From Streptomyces achromogenes (lineage in GTDB: Bacteria; Actinomycetota; Actinomycetes; Streptomycetales; Streptomycetaceae): a stretch of 64,000 bases of DNA. The DNA lies in the NCBI RefSeq assembly GCF_030816715.1, contig NZ_JAUSYH010000001.1:8122001-8186000 (forward strand), in the 5' to 3' direction. Of the stretch, positions 33,250 to 41,505 are shown piece by piece. The position numbers and the translations under genes were made by a program. The notes below the pieces were generated by a model. That model was not told the DNA's origin. It did not search any database and saw only the letters and a list, made by a program, of their open reading frames with translations. Each line of letters starts with the position of its first letter. Position 1 is the first letter of the stretch.

Positions 33250-34356
33250 ATGACCATCACCACACGTGTCGCCGTCGTCGAGTCCGCCGGAGCGCCCTTC
33301 ACCCTCTCCGAGGTCGTCCTCGAGGACCCCGCGCCGCACGAGGCGGTCGTCCGGCTCGTGGCGGCCGGACTGTGCCACACCGACCTCGGCGTGGCGAGCG
33401 GCGGACTGCCCTTCCCGCTGCCCGGAGTCCTCGGCCACGAGGGCGCGGGGGTCGTCGAGGCGGTCGGCGCGGCCGTCACGGCCGTGGCCCCCGGCGACCA
33501 CGTCGTGCTGTCCTTCACCTCCTGCGGGGACTGCCGCAACTGCCATGGCGGCCACCCCGCCTACTGCGCCTCATGGCTGCCGCTGAACCTCCTCGGCGGC
33601 CGCCGCGCGGACGGCACCAGCACGCTCAGCCGCGACGGCGAGCCGCTCGGTGGCCACTTCTTCGGCCAGTCCTCGTTCGCCGAGCGGGCCCTGGTCGACG
33701 AGCGCAGCCTCGTCAAGGTCGACCCCGACGTGCCGCTGGCGTCGATCGCCCCCCTGGGCTGCGGCGTGCAGACGGGCGTCGGCGCCGTGTGGAACGTGCT
33801 CCGGCCCACGACGGGCAGCACCGTCGTCGTCCTCGGGGCCGGAGCCGTCGGCCTGTCGGCGGTCATGGCGGCCGCCCTCACCCCGGCCACCACGATCGTG
33901 GCGGTCGACCGGGTCGCCGAACGCCTGTCACTGGCCGAGGAATTGGGTGCCACGCACACCGTCGACGCCGGCCGGGACGCCCTCGGTGACGCCCTCGCGG
34001 AGATCACCGGCGGGCGCGGCGCCGACGGCATCGTGGAGACCACGGGCAACACCGCCGTGCTGCGCCAGGGCGTCGACGCGCTCGCCGCCCGCGGCACCCT
34101 GGTGGTGGTCGGCGCACCGCCCTTCGGCAGCGAAGTCGCCCTGGACGTGAACGGGTTGCTCGGCGGCAAGCGGGTCGTCGGCCTCACCCTCGGCGACAGC
34201 GAGACACGGAGCTTCATCCCCGCCCTGGTCGAGCTGGTCAAGGCCGGCCGGCTGCCGCTGGACCGTCTGATCGGCACGTACCCGTTCGCGGACATCGACC
34301 GGGCGGTCCAGGACATGACCTCGGGCAAGACCATCAAGCCGGTCCTGACGTTCTGA
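33250..34356 (+). CDS. Zinc-dependent aryl-alcohol dehydrogenase
   Basis: This 368-residue protein is a medium-chain zinc alcohol dehydrogenase. It has catalytic zinc ligands in GLCHTDLG and GHEGAGVVE, four structural zinc cysteines in CGDCRNCHGGHPAYC, the CGVQTGVGAVWN segment and the Rossmann motif VVLGAGAVGLSAVMAA. These match the benzyl/aryl alcohol dehydrogenase (XylB-like) branch. It lies 30 bp after the aldehyde dehydrogenase gene and must be co-transcribed with it. The aromatic specificity is inferred from family resemblance. Confidence 0.9.
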   Translation: MTITTRVAVVESAGAPFTLSEVVLEDPAPHEAVVRLVAAGLCHTDLGVASGGLPFPLPGVLGHEGAGVVEAVGAAVTAVAPGDHVVLSFTSCGDCRNCHGGHPAYCASWLPLNLLGGRRADGTSTLSRDGEPLGGHFFGQSSFAERALVDERSLVKVDPDVPLASIAPLGCGVQTGVGAVWNVLRPTTGSTVVVLGAGAVGLSAVMAAALTPATTIVAVDRVAERLSLAEELGATHTVDAGRDALGDALAEITGGRGADGIVETTGNTAVLRQGVDALAARGTLVVVGAPPFGSEVALDVNGLLGGKRVVGLTLGDSETRSFIPALVELVKAGRLPLDRLIGTYPFADIDRAVQDMTSGKTIKPVLTF

Positions 34357-34397
34357 TCTTCCGGCGAATCCGCTCCCGCCGGCGTTCTGACATCTCG

Positions 34398-35348
34398 TCA
34401 GTCGACCGTAAGGACCAGCTTCCCGGTGGTCCGGCCGGTGTCGCCGAGCCTGTGCGCCTCGGCGGCCCCGGCCAGCGGGAACGTCCCCGCGATGGTGGCG
34501 CGCAGCTGCCCCGCCTCGACCAGCCGGGCGATCTCTCGCATCCCGGCCCGGTCGGCGTCCACCAGCATCCGCACCGCCCGCACGCCGAGGCGCTCGGCCT
34601 CGGCGTGCAGTTCTCCGGAACCGACCGGCAGGATCGACACCACGATCCCGCCCGGTCGCAGGACGCGCAGGGAGTCCACCGAGGTGTCCCCGCCCAGGGT
34701 GTCCAGGACGACGTCGACGTCCTTCACGGCCTCGGTGAAGTCGCTCGCCCGGTAGTCGATCGTCTCGTCGGCGCCGAGTTCCCGCAGGAAGCCGTGCTTG
34801 CCCGCGCTGGCCGTGCCGATCACGTACGCCCCGCGCGCCTTGGCGATCTGCACGGCCACGTGCCCGACGCCGCCCGCGGCCGCGTGGATCAGTACCCGCT
34901 GCCCGGCTCCGAGGCCGGCCGTCTCCACCAGCGCCTGCCAGGCGGTCAGCGAGACCAGCGGCAGCGCACCGGCCTGGACGTGGTCGATCCCGGCCGGCTT
35001 GTGCCACAGGGCGCGGACCGGCGCGACGGCGTACTCGGCGTGGGAGCCGTGGCCGTAGGGGTACGGCAGCATGCCGAAGACCTCGTCGCCGGGGGCGAAG
35101 GAAGCCACGCCGATGCCGGTCGCCTCCACCGTCCCCGAGAGGTCCCAGCCCAGGACGAACGGCGGCTCGCCGAGGAAGCCGCCCGTGGCGCGGTGCTTCC
35201 AGTCGGTCGGGTTGACGCCCGCGGCGCGCACCCGCACCAATACCTGGTTCGGGCCCGGCGCGGGCCGCTCCGCTTCCTCTTCCCTCAGGACCTCGGGGCC
35301 GCCGAGGACGCTCTGGCCGATGGTGCGCATGGTGTTCACAGTGCTCAT
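34398..35348 (-). CDS. NADP-dependent quinone-oxidoreductase-like protein
   Basis: This 316-residue protein belongs to the zinc-free quinone oxidoreductase branch of medium-chain dehydrogenases. It has AGVNPTDWKHRATGG, GWDLSGTVEATG, the cofactor motif AAAGGVGHVAVQIAK and the C-terminal GTFPLAGAAEAHRLGDTGRTTGKLVL. It probably reduces quinones or enones with NADPH. The ATG at 35348 was taken; an ATG six codons on is possible. It diverges from a GlxA-type regulator across 71 bp that contain an inverted repeat, so it is likely the regulator's target. Confidence 0.9.
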   Translation of the reverse strand: MSTVNTMRTIGQSVLGGPEVLREEEAERPAPGPNQVLVRVRAAGVNPTDWKHRATGGFLGEPPFVLGWDLSGTVEATGIGVASFAPGDEVFGMLPYPYGHGSHAEYAVAPVRALWHKPAGIDHVQAGALPLVSLTAWQALVETAGLGAGQRVLIHAAAGGVGHVAVQIAKARGAYVIGTASAGKHGFLRELGADETIDYRASDFTEAVKDVDVVLDTLGGDTSVDSLRVLRPGGIVVSILPVGSGELHAEAERLGVRAVRMLVDADRAGMREIARLVEAGQLRATIAGTFPLAGAAEAHRLGDTGRTTGKLVLTVD

Positions 35349-35385
35349 GGTGAACCAGCCTGCCGGGCCGCCCCCGGCCGGGAAA

Positions 35386-35420
35386 TGGCACGATTGCCAA
35401 CTTCCGATAGAATCGTGCCA
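35386..35420. promoter_or_regulatory. Inverted repeat operator between the quinone reductase and GlxA-type regulator
   Basis: TGGCACGATT (35386-35395) and AATCGTGCCA (35411-35420) are perfect 10-bp inverted repeats 15 bp apart. The last base is the A of the regulator's ATG. A smaller palindrome, TGGCA-CGAT-TGCCA, overlaps the left arm. The site fits autoregulation and control of the divergent reductase gene by the AraC-type protein. Confidence 0.7.
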
Positions 35421-36370
35421 TGCCTGCGAAGCACCGCGTCGTCGTCCTCGCCCTCGACGGCGTCTACCCTTTCGAACTCGGCATCCCGAGCCGTGTGTTC
35501 GGCGCGGCCGACGGGCACTACGAGGTGCTGACCTGCACGGTCGACGGGCGGCCGGTGCGCACCAACGCCGACTTCACGGTCGGCGTGGAGCACGGCCCCG
35601 AGCTTCTGGAGACCGCCGACACCGTGGTGATCGCCCCGGTCGCGCCCGATCGGATGACCGACCACCTGCCCGACGCGGCCGCCGCGGCCCTCGCCCGGAT
35701 CCGTCCCGGGGCGCGCCTCGTGTCCATCTGCACCGCCGCGTTCGTGCTCGCGGCCGCGGGCCTGCTCGACGGCCGCCGGGCCACCACCCACTGGTGTGTC
35801 GCGGAGGAGTTCCGCCGCAGGTACCCGCACGTCGAGCTCGACCCGGACGTCCTCTTCGTCGACGAGGACCAGGTGCTGACCTCGGCGGGAGCCGCCTCCG
35901 GCGTCGACGTCTGCCTGCACCTCGTCCGCAAGGACCACGGCAGCGAACTCGCCAACAGGGTGGCCCGCCGCTGTGTCGTCCCTCCCTTCCGGGACGGCGG
36001 CCAGGCCCAGTACATCGAACAGCCGGTCCCCGAGGCCGGCGCGGCGAGCACGGCGGACACCCGCGCCTGGGCCCTGCGGCGGCTCGGCGAGCCGCTCGCC
36101 CTGGCCGACCTCGCGGCGCACGCGCGGATGAGCCTGCGCACCTTCGCCCGCCGCTTCCACGACGAGACGGGACTGAGCCCCGGCCGCTGGCTGATCCAGC
36201 AGCGCGTCGCACACGCCCGGCATCTGCTGGAGGCCAGCGACCTCTCCGTGGACCAGATCGCCGGCCGCGTCGGCTTCGCCACGGGCGCCTCGCTGCGTCA
36301 GCACCTGCACGCGGCCATCGGCGTCTCCCCGCAGGCGTACCGCAGGACGTTCCAGACGACGCCCCGCTGA
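35420..36370 (+). CDS. GlxA-family (DJ-1/PfpI plus AraC) transcriptional regulator
   Basis: This 316-residue protein has a DJ-1/PfpI-like N-terminal domain (VVVLALDGVYPFELGIPSRV, SICTAAFVLAAAGLLDGRR) and a C-terminal AraC DNA-binding domain with two HTHs (LADLAAHARMSLRTFARRFH and VDQIAGRVGFATGASLRQHL). The start codon lies within the inverted repeat that is probably its own operator. Such proteins activate or repress catabolic and stress genes in response to small metabolites; the divergent quinone reductase is the likely target. Confidence 0.92.
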   Translation: MPAKHRVVVLALDGVYPFELGIPSRVFGAADGHYEVLTCTVDGRPVRTNADFTVGVEHGPELLETADTVVIAPVAPDRMTDHLPDAAAAALARIRPGARLVSICTAAFVLAAAGLLDGRRATTHWCVAEEFRRRYPHVELDPDVLFVDEDQVLTSAGAASGVDVCLHLVRKDHGSELANRVARRCVVPPFRDGGQAQYIEQPVPEAGAASTADTRAWALRRLGEPLALADLAAHARMSLRTFARRFHDETGLSPGRWLIQQRVAHARHLLEASDLSVDQIAGRVGFATGASLRQHLHAAIGVSPQAYRRTFQTTPR

Positions 36371-36490
36371 ACGCCGGTCACCGGTCGCCGTCGGTTGCCG
36401 CGGTCGCCGTCGGCTGCCGCTCTCGGCTGCCGCTCGGCGGGCGGCGGGAGGCGGGAGGCGCTCGGCGCGGGGCGCGTGGGCCGGGTCCGC

Positions 36491-37054
36491 TCAGCGGCTG
36501 GCGTGCAGCGCGACCAGCAACTGCCACACCTGGTCGGCGATCTCGGCGGGGGAGCCGTCCAGGTCGCCGTGCAGCCAGTCCGCCAGGACGCCGGCGAAGG
36601 TCGCGGCGACGGCCGAGGCGACCAGGGGCGCGTCCGCCGCGCCCGCCCGTTGCCGCTCCCGCAGGCTGTAGGCACGCAGGTCGCGGTGGAGCACCCGGCC
36701 GAGCGGCCCGCCGCCGCCCGGCGTCAGCAGCCCGCGGTAGAGCGCGCTGTGCGGACTCAGCGACGCGAAGAACCCCGCCAGCGCGGCCGGGGCCCGCACC
36801 GGGTCGGGGCGGCCCTGCCAGGCGTGCAACGCCTCCACGGCCTCCCGCACGACGTCGGCGCAGGCGTCGACGGCGAGGGCCTCCAGGTCGGGATAGTGCA
36901 CATAGAAGGTGGCCCGGCCGACGCCCGCCCGCCGCACCAGGGCGGCCACGCCCACCTCCTCCAGCGGCCGCTCGGCGCACTCCTCGAGGAGAGCCGAGCG
37001 CAGCCGCGCACGGGTGCGGGCCGCCCGCGGGTCCTCGGGCTCCCTGCGCGTCAC
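36491..37054 (-). CDS. TetR-family regulator
   Basis: This 187-residue protein has a TetR DNA-binding domain (ARLRSALLEECAERPLEEV, VAALVRRAGVGRATFYVHYP) followed by a helical ligand domain. The GTG start at 37054 overlaps the stop codon of the DUF1304 gene by four bases, so the two are translationally coupled. A long palindrome upstream of DUF1304 is the probable operator of this autoregulated pair. Confidence 0.88.
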   Translation of the reverse strand: MTRREPEDPRAARTRARLRSALLEECAERPLEEVGVAALVRRAGVGRATFYVHYPDLEALAVDACADVVREAVEALHAWQGRPDPVRAPAALAGFFASLSPHSALYRGLLTPGGGGPLGRVLHRDLRAYSLRERQRAGAADAPLVASAVAATFAGVLADWLHGDLDGSPAEIADQVWQLLVALHASR

Positions 37055-37413
37055 TGTGCGACGAGGACGGCGACCAGGGCGAGGGCGCCGGGCAGGGCCT
37101 GCGCGAACAGGATCCGGCGGTTCGCGGTGACGGCGCCGTACCCGCCCGCGACGATCACGCAGGACAGGAAGAACACCTGGGCGCGGAAGCCGGTGGGGTC
37201 GGCCGCGATCAGCCCCCACATCAGGCCCGCCGCGAGGAAACCGTTGTAGAGCCCCTGGTTGGCGGCCATCGCGGCGGTCTTCTTCGCCATCTCCGGCTCG
37301 AAGCCGTGGAACGACAGGCCGGGCTTCTTCTGCCACAGGAACATCTCCATCACCAGGATGTAGAGATGCAGCGCGGCCACCAGCGCGACCAGAACGTTCG
37401 CCAGGATTTCCAT
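37051..37413 (-). CDS. DUF1304 membrane protein
   Basis: This 120-residue protein has four hydrophobic helices and the DUF1304 features LHLYILVMEMFLW and GLYNGFLAAGLMW. The family resembles small DoxX-like membrane proteins and has no established function, though members are often under TetR control, as here. I chose the ATG at 37413 behind GAGGGAGA. It is the first gene of a two-gene operon with tetR. Confidence 0.88.
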   Translation of the reverse strand: MEILANVLVALVAALHLYILVMEMFLWQKKPGLSFHGFEPEMAKKTAAMAANQGLYNGFLAAGLMWGLIAADPTGFRAQVFFLSCVIVAGGYGAVTANRRILFAQALPGALALVAVLVAQ

Positions 37414-37429
37414 GGTCTCCCTCACTTGT

Positions 37430-37464
37430 TGGACAGGTGTCCACTATAGCGGGACACCTGTCCA
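37430..37464. promoter_or_regulatory. Double TetR operator overlapping a -10 box
   Basis: TGGACAGGTGTCC (37430-37442) and GGACACCTGTCCA (37452-37464) form a 13-bp perfect inverted repeat, and each arm is itself nearly palindromic (GGACA-NN-TGTCC). On the minus strand TATAGT between the arms looks like the -10 box of the DUF1304-tetR operon. Bound repressors would cover the promoter. Confidence 0.8.
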
Positions 37465-37577
37465 GGAAGTCCAGAGGCAGTCGCCCGGCCCCGGTGGGCC
37501 GTCGAAACGGGGGTAACCGCAGGGTTCGGAGGCGGGGCGCTCCGCTCCGGCCCGGATCTCGTGGAGGAGACGACGAC

Positions 37578-37970
37578 ATGGCACTGGTGAAAGCGGGCGT
37601 CGTGGTGCTCGACTGTGCCGAGCCCGAGAAGCTCGCCGAGTTCTACAAGGGGCTGCTGGACGCCGAGGAGATCGACCGGACCGCGAACCGCGTGGAGATC
37701 AGGAGCGATGACGGCACCCGCCTGGCCTTCCGGCGCGACGTGAACGCGACCCCGCCGAGCTGGCCCCGCCCCGAGAACTCCCTCCAGGCCCACCTGGACT
37801 TCCTGGTCGACGACCTCGACGAGGTGGAACGCAGGGTGGTCGGACTGGGCGGCCGCCCCCTGGAGACCAAAGGCGCGCCCGGCCCCCACGAGGAACGGGG
37901 CTACGCCGATCCGGCGGGCCACTCCTTCACCCTGCGCCTGGCGCCGTCGACCGCCCCGAAGCAGGGCTGA
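37578..37970 (+). CDS. VOC (glyoxalase/dioxygenase superfamily) protein
   Basis: This 130-residue protein has two beta-alpha-beta-beta-beta modules of the VOC fold: VVLDCAEPEKLAEFYKGLL and later QAHLDFLVDDLDEVERRVVG, ending in ERGYADPAGHSFTLRL. Family members include glyoxalases, antibiotic-binding proteins and dioxygenases; this subgroup is of unknown function. The ATG at 37578 follows GGAGGAG. It is a single gene ended by a strong hairpin. Confidence 0.85.
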   Translation: MALVKAGVVVLDCAEPEKLAEFYKGLLDAEEIDRTANRVEIRSDDGTRLAFRRDVNATPPSWPRPENSLQAHLDFLVDDLDEVERRVVGLGGRPLETKGAPGPHEERGYADPAGHSFTLRLAPSTAPKQG

Positions 37971-37982
37971 GCCGGGAACGCC

Positions 37983-38025
37983 CGGAGCGGCGGGCCCCGC
38001 CCTTCGGCAGGCGCCCGCCGCTCCG
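37983..38025. terminator. Bidirectional hairpin terminator
   Basis: CGGAGCGGCGGGC and GCCCGCCGCTCCG form a perfect 13-bp stem around a 17-base loop, just after the VOC gene. It could also end transcripts arriving from the opposite strand through the DUF4235 gene. Confidence 0.75.
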
Positions 38026-38146
38026 CAGGCTTCCGCACCGTGGAAGCCGTCCAGGCCTTCCGCGCCGCCGCCGCCCCGCCCCGCACCGCCGCGCCGCCCT
38101 GTCCCGGGCCGCCGTGTCCCGGGCCCGTGACGACGGCGGGCGGGCG

Positions 38147-38443
38147 TCAGTCGCGGCCGCCCTTCTCCTTGGCGGGCCAGACGCCGGTGGAGCGCTCGAT
38201 CGCCTTGGCGCCGGTGCGGTCGGCGGCGCTGCGGGCGGCCGCGAAGATCGCCCCCTGCACCGCCGCGGCCAGCAGGACCTCGCCCCAGCCGCGGTCCCGG
38301 TCGAGGGCGTCCGGTGCGTCGTCCTCGTGCCTGATCGCCTTCCACGCCTTGCGGAACGCGAGCCCCGCCAGGGCGCCGCTCGCCCAACCCAGCGCGAATC
38401 CGACGGGCTGGTAGACGAGGGGGAGTTTCCTCTTCTTGGCCAT
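38147..38443 (-). CDS. DUF4235 small membrane protein
   Basis: This 98-residue protein has two hydrophobic segments (VGFALGWASGALAGLAF and VLLAAAVQGAIFAAARSA) separated by a charged loop, as in the actinobacterial DUF4235 family, whose function is unknown. The ATG at 38443 follows GAGGAGAT and lies eight bases after the stop of the GST-like gene, so the two form an operon. Confidence 0.85.
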   Translation of the reverse strand: MAKKRKLPLVYQPVGFALGWASGALAGLAFRKAWKAIRHEDDAPDALDRDRGWGEVLLAAAVQGAIFAAARSAADRTGAKAIERSTGVWPAKEKGGRD

Positions 38444-38451
38444 GGATCTCC

Positions 38452-39516
38452 TCACTCCTTCTCTGTCATGTTCTCTGTCACGGGGGAGGGACGGCGGGCC
38501 CGGCCGGCTGCCGGTACCTCCTCACCGGCCGGCACCGGGCCGGGCGGTGTGCCGTCGCCGAACGGGCGGCCACCGAGCTCCTCCCGGCGGTGCGGTGTGT
38601 GCCAGCCGGCCAGGTCCGGTCCGAGGGGGACGATCCTCGTCGGGTTGATGCCGGCGTGCACCCGGTAGTAGTGCCGCTTGATGTGGTCGAAGTCGACGGT
38701 GTCGCCGAAACCGGGTGTCTGGAAGAGATCGCGGGCGTAGGCCCACAACACCTCGTTCTCCGTCAACTTCCAGCGGTTGCACTTGAAGTGACCGTGATAG
38801 ACGGCGTCGAAACGCACCAGCGTGGTGAACAGCCGGATGTCCGCCTCGGTGAGAGTGTCGCCCACCAGGTACCGCTGCCGGGCCAGCCGCGGCGTCAGCA
38901 GCTCCAACCGCCGGAAGACACCCGCGCACGCCTCCTCGTACACGTCCTGGCCGTCGGCGAAACCCGCCCGGTACACCCCGTTGTTGACGTCCTCGTACAC
39001 GTCGGCCATGACCGCGTCGATCTCGTCGCGGAGCCGCTCCGGGTAGAGGTCGGGCGCACCGGGGCGATGCAGGGCCGTCCACTCGGTGGCGAGGTCGAGA
39101 GTGAGCTGCTGGTAGTCGTTCGTCACCAGTTTCCCGCTCGGCACGTCGACGACCGCGGGCACACTGACCCCGCCCGGGTGACCGGGCTCCCGCCGCTCGT
39201 ACGCCTCGGCGAGGTACCGGATGCCGAGGACGGGATCGCGGCCGCCGGGGTCGAGGCCGAACCGCCAGCTGCGGTCGTCCTGGACCGGATCGGTGATCGC
39301 CAAGGACAGCGTGTCCTCCAGACCGAGGAGCCGCCGCGAGATCACGGCGCGGCTCGCCCACGGGCAGGCGCGGCTGACCACCAGCCGGTAGCGGTGCCCG
39401 GAGACGGGCCAGCCGTCCCGGCCGTCCGCGGTGATCCGGTCGGTGAAGTGACTCCTGGCGCGCCGGAAAGCCGTGTGCCCGTACGCGCTGTTGCCGTCGC
39501 CGCCCCCGTCGCTCAT
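38452..39516 (-). CDS. Xi-class glutathione S-transferase-like hydroquinone reductase
   Basis: This 354-residue protein matches the ECM4/YqjG family. It has a thioredoxin-like domain with the catalytic cysteine in SRACPWASR near residue 63, and a helical domain with YLVGDTLTEADIRLFTTLVR and IKRHYYRVHAGINPTRIVP. Known members reduce glutathionyl-hydroquinones. Actinobacteria lack glutathione, so mycothiol or another thiol is the likely partner, by inference. The ATG at 39516 follows GGGAGGA. The last residues (SPVTENMTEKE) extend beyond the usual family end. Confidence 0.9.
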   Translation of the reverse strand: MSDGGGDGNSAYGHTAFRRARSHFTDRITADGRDGWPVSGHRYRLVVSRACPWASRAVISRRLLGLEDTLSLAITDPVQDDRSWRFGLDPGGRDPVLGIRYLAEAYERREPGHPGGVSVPAVVDVPSGKLVTNDYQQLTLDLATEWTALHRPGAPDLYPERLRDEIDAVMADVYEDVNNGVYRAGFADGQDVYEEACAGVFRRLELLTPRLARQRYLVGDTLTEADIRLFTTLVRFDAVYHGHFKCNRWKLTENEVLWAYARDLFQTPGFGDTVDFDHIKRHYYRVHAGINPTRIVPLGPDLAGWHTPHRREELGGRPFGDGTPPGPVPAGEEVPAAGRARRPSPVTENMTEKE

Positions 39517-39683
39517 GACGTCCTCCCGGTGGTGTCGCGTCTCCTGTTCCACGCGTTCCCCGTTTTCGGCCGGTGGCACGGTGTGATCGCGACCGGCCGG
39601 GGAATCCGGCGAAGGTGAGCGCGACGCCTTCAGAACGGAACGCCGATCACCCGGCCGACACGCAGGCCCGAGAGAGTCAGGGG

Positions 39684-40811
39684 GTGGACGATCGCAGCAT
39701 CGGCCGGAGAGCCGGGACGCCAGGCGAACGTGCAGGCCGGCCGAGCACATCCGGCCCGCCCGGAACAGCCGACCCGTCCGACCCCTCCGGCCCGCCCGGA
39801 ACAGCCGACCCGTCCGGCACGTCGGGCGCGCCCGACGCGCGGAGCACGCGCAGTGCGGACGACGGAGCAGCCGATCGGCGGACCCGCGTCACCGTGCTCG
39901 TGGCGCTGGCCGCCAACCTGGTCATCGCCGTCGCCAAGGGGCTGGGCGGCGTCCTCGCGGGGTCGCCGGCGCTGCTGTCGGAGGCCGCGCACTCCGTGGC
40001 CGACAGCCTGAACGAGGTGTTCCTGCTCGCCGCCCTGCGCCGCAGCCGGCGCCCGGCCGACCGCAGGCATCCCTTCGGCTACGGCAAGGAACGCTTCTTC
40101 TGGTCGCTCCTCGCCGCTGTCGGGATCTTCGTGATGGGTGGCTGCTTCTCCTTCTTCCAGGGCGTGGAGGCGCTGCGGACGGGAGCCGACGAGAAACTCA
40201 GTGGCTACGTGGCGGGCCTGATCGTGCTCGGCGTCTCCTTCCTCGCCGAGGGCGCCTCCCTGGCGCGGGCCCTGCACCAGGTGCGCCGGCAGGGCGGCAG
40301 CGCGGGCCTGCGCGACCCCGCCCTGCGTACGGTCGTCGCGGAGGACGGCACGGCCGTGCTCGGCGTCACCCTGGCCGCGATCGGCATGGCCCTGCACATG
40401 GTCACCGGGCAGGTCGTCTGGGAGGCCTCCGCGTCGCTGGCGATCGGAGCGCTGCTCGTCTACGTCGCCTTCCGGCTCGGCCGCGACGCCCGCGACCAGC
40501 TCATCGGCGAGGCAGCCGCGCCCGAGACCGGCGCGCGCATCCGCGCGCTCCTCGACGCCCAGCCGGAGATCGACAGCGTGGAAGCGGTGTTCACGATGCA
40601 GATGGGCCTGGACTCGGTTCTTGTCGCGGCCCGCGTGGACCTCATGCCGGGCCTGGACAGCGAGCGGGTCGAGGAGGTGGCCGTGCGCATCAAGCGGTCG
40701 ATCGCCTCGACGGTCTCCGAGGCGGACCAGGTCTTCCTCGACGTGACCGACCGGCCCGCGGGAGAGACGGCGCAAAGCCCCGCCGCGACGGGGGAGCGCG
40801 GCGGGGCCTGA
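39684..40811 (+). CDS. Cation diffusion facilitator transporter
   Basis: This 375-residue protein is a CDF-family metal/proton antiporter. It has six helices starting at VTVLVALAANLVIAVAKG, the metal site HSVAD in helix 2 (SEAAHSVADSLNEVF), EDGTAVLGV in helix 5 and a cytoplasmic C-terminal domain. The N-terminal 60 residues are hydrophilic and low complexity, containing a duplicated GPPGTADPS segment encoded by a 30-bp direct repeat. I took the GTG at 39684; the ribosome site is weak and the true start could be further in. It probably exports zinc, cobalt or iron. Confidence 0.85.
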   Translation: MDDRSIGRRAGTPGERAGRPSTSGPPGTADPSDPSGPPGTADPSGTSGAPDARSTRSADDGAADRRTRVTVLVALAANLVIAVAKGLGGVLAGSPALLSEAAHSVADSLNEVFLLAALRRSRRPADRRHPFGYGKERFFWSLLAAVGIFVMGGCFSFFQGVEALRTGADEKLSGYVAGLIVLGVSFLAEGASLARALHQVRRQGGSAGLRDPALRTVVAEDGTAVLGVTLAAIGMALHMVTGQVVWEASASLAIGALLVYVAFRLGRDARDQLIGEAAAPETGARIRALLDAQPEIDSVEAVFTMQMGLDSVLVAARVDLMPGLDSERVEEVAVRIKRSIASTVSEADQVFLDVTDRPAGETAQSPAATGERGGA

Positions 40812-40824
40812 CCTTCGGGTGCCC

Positions 40825-40852
40825 GGTGGGAACGCGCTGATGCGTTCCCACC
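40825..40852. terminator. Hairpin terminator after the CDF gene
   Basis: GGTGGGAACGC and GCGTTCCCACC form a perfect 11-bp stem with a six-base loop, 14 bp after the CDF stop codon. It lies between convergent genes and may act in both directions. Confidence 0.8.
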
Positions 40853-40906
40853 GCGGATTTCCTGCTCGCGGTGCCCGCGAGGGCGCCGCCCGCGCGACCT
40901 GGAGGG

Positions 40907-41356
40907 TCAGCGGTTCCCGGCCGGTTCCACGACGAACACCGGGATCTCCCGGTCCGTCTTCGTCTGGTATTCGGCGTACGGGGGATAGGCGGCGACGGCC
41001 CGCTCCCACCACTCGGCCTTCTCCGCGCCGGTGACCTCACGGGCCGTCATGTCCTGCTTGAGCGGCCCGTCCTGGAGCTCGACCTGGGGAAGGGCCTTGA
41101 TGTTGTGGTACCAGACGGGGTGCTTGGGCGCCCCGCCCTGGGAGGCGACCAGGGCGTACCGGCCGTCGTGCTCGACGCGCATCAGCGGGGTCTTGCGAAT
41201 CCGGCCGCTCTTCACACCCAGGGTCGTCAGCAGGATGACGGGCAGTCCCGTCTCCCGCAGGGTCGTGCCCTCGGTGCCGCCGGAGCTTTCGTAGAGCTCC
41301 ACCTGCTCGCGCACCCACTGTGTCGGGCTGGGTTCGTACTCGCCTTCGAGAGGCAT
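40907..41356 (-). CDS. F420-dependent (Ddn-like) nitroreductase family protein
   Basis: This 149-residue protein belongs to the Ddn/PNPOx-like split-barrel family of deazaflavin (F420)-dependent reductases. It shows LLTTLGVKSGRIRKTPLMRV, SQGGAPKHPVWYHNIKA and PPYAEYQTKTDREIPVFVVE. Related proteins reduce quinones or activate nitroimidazoles. I chose the ATG at 41356 behind AAGGGG. It stands alone, convergent with the CDF gene. Confidence 0.9.
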   Translation of the reverse strand: MPLEGEYEPSPTQWVREQVELYESSGGTEGTTLRETGLPVILLTTLGVKSGRIRKTPLMRVEHDGRYALVASQGGAPKHPVWYHNIKALPQVELQDGPLKQDMTAREVTGAEKAEWWERAVAAYPPYAEYQTKTDREIPVFVVEPAGNR

Positions 41357-41505
41357 GGTCTGCGTCCCCTTCGTCATGTCACTGGTGCCGTGTGCCGTCA
41401 TGCCGTCGCTCCGTCCGCGTGGTTCGCGTGGTTCGCGTCGCGCACGTCCGGCCCGCACAGAGCTGCAACACCGACGGCCGCGTGTTTCATCCGCACGTGC
41501 GGTCC

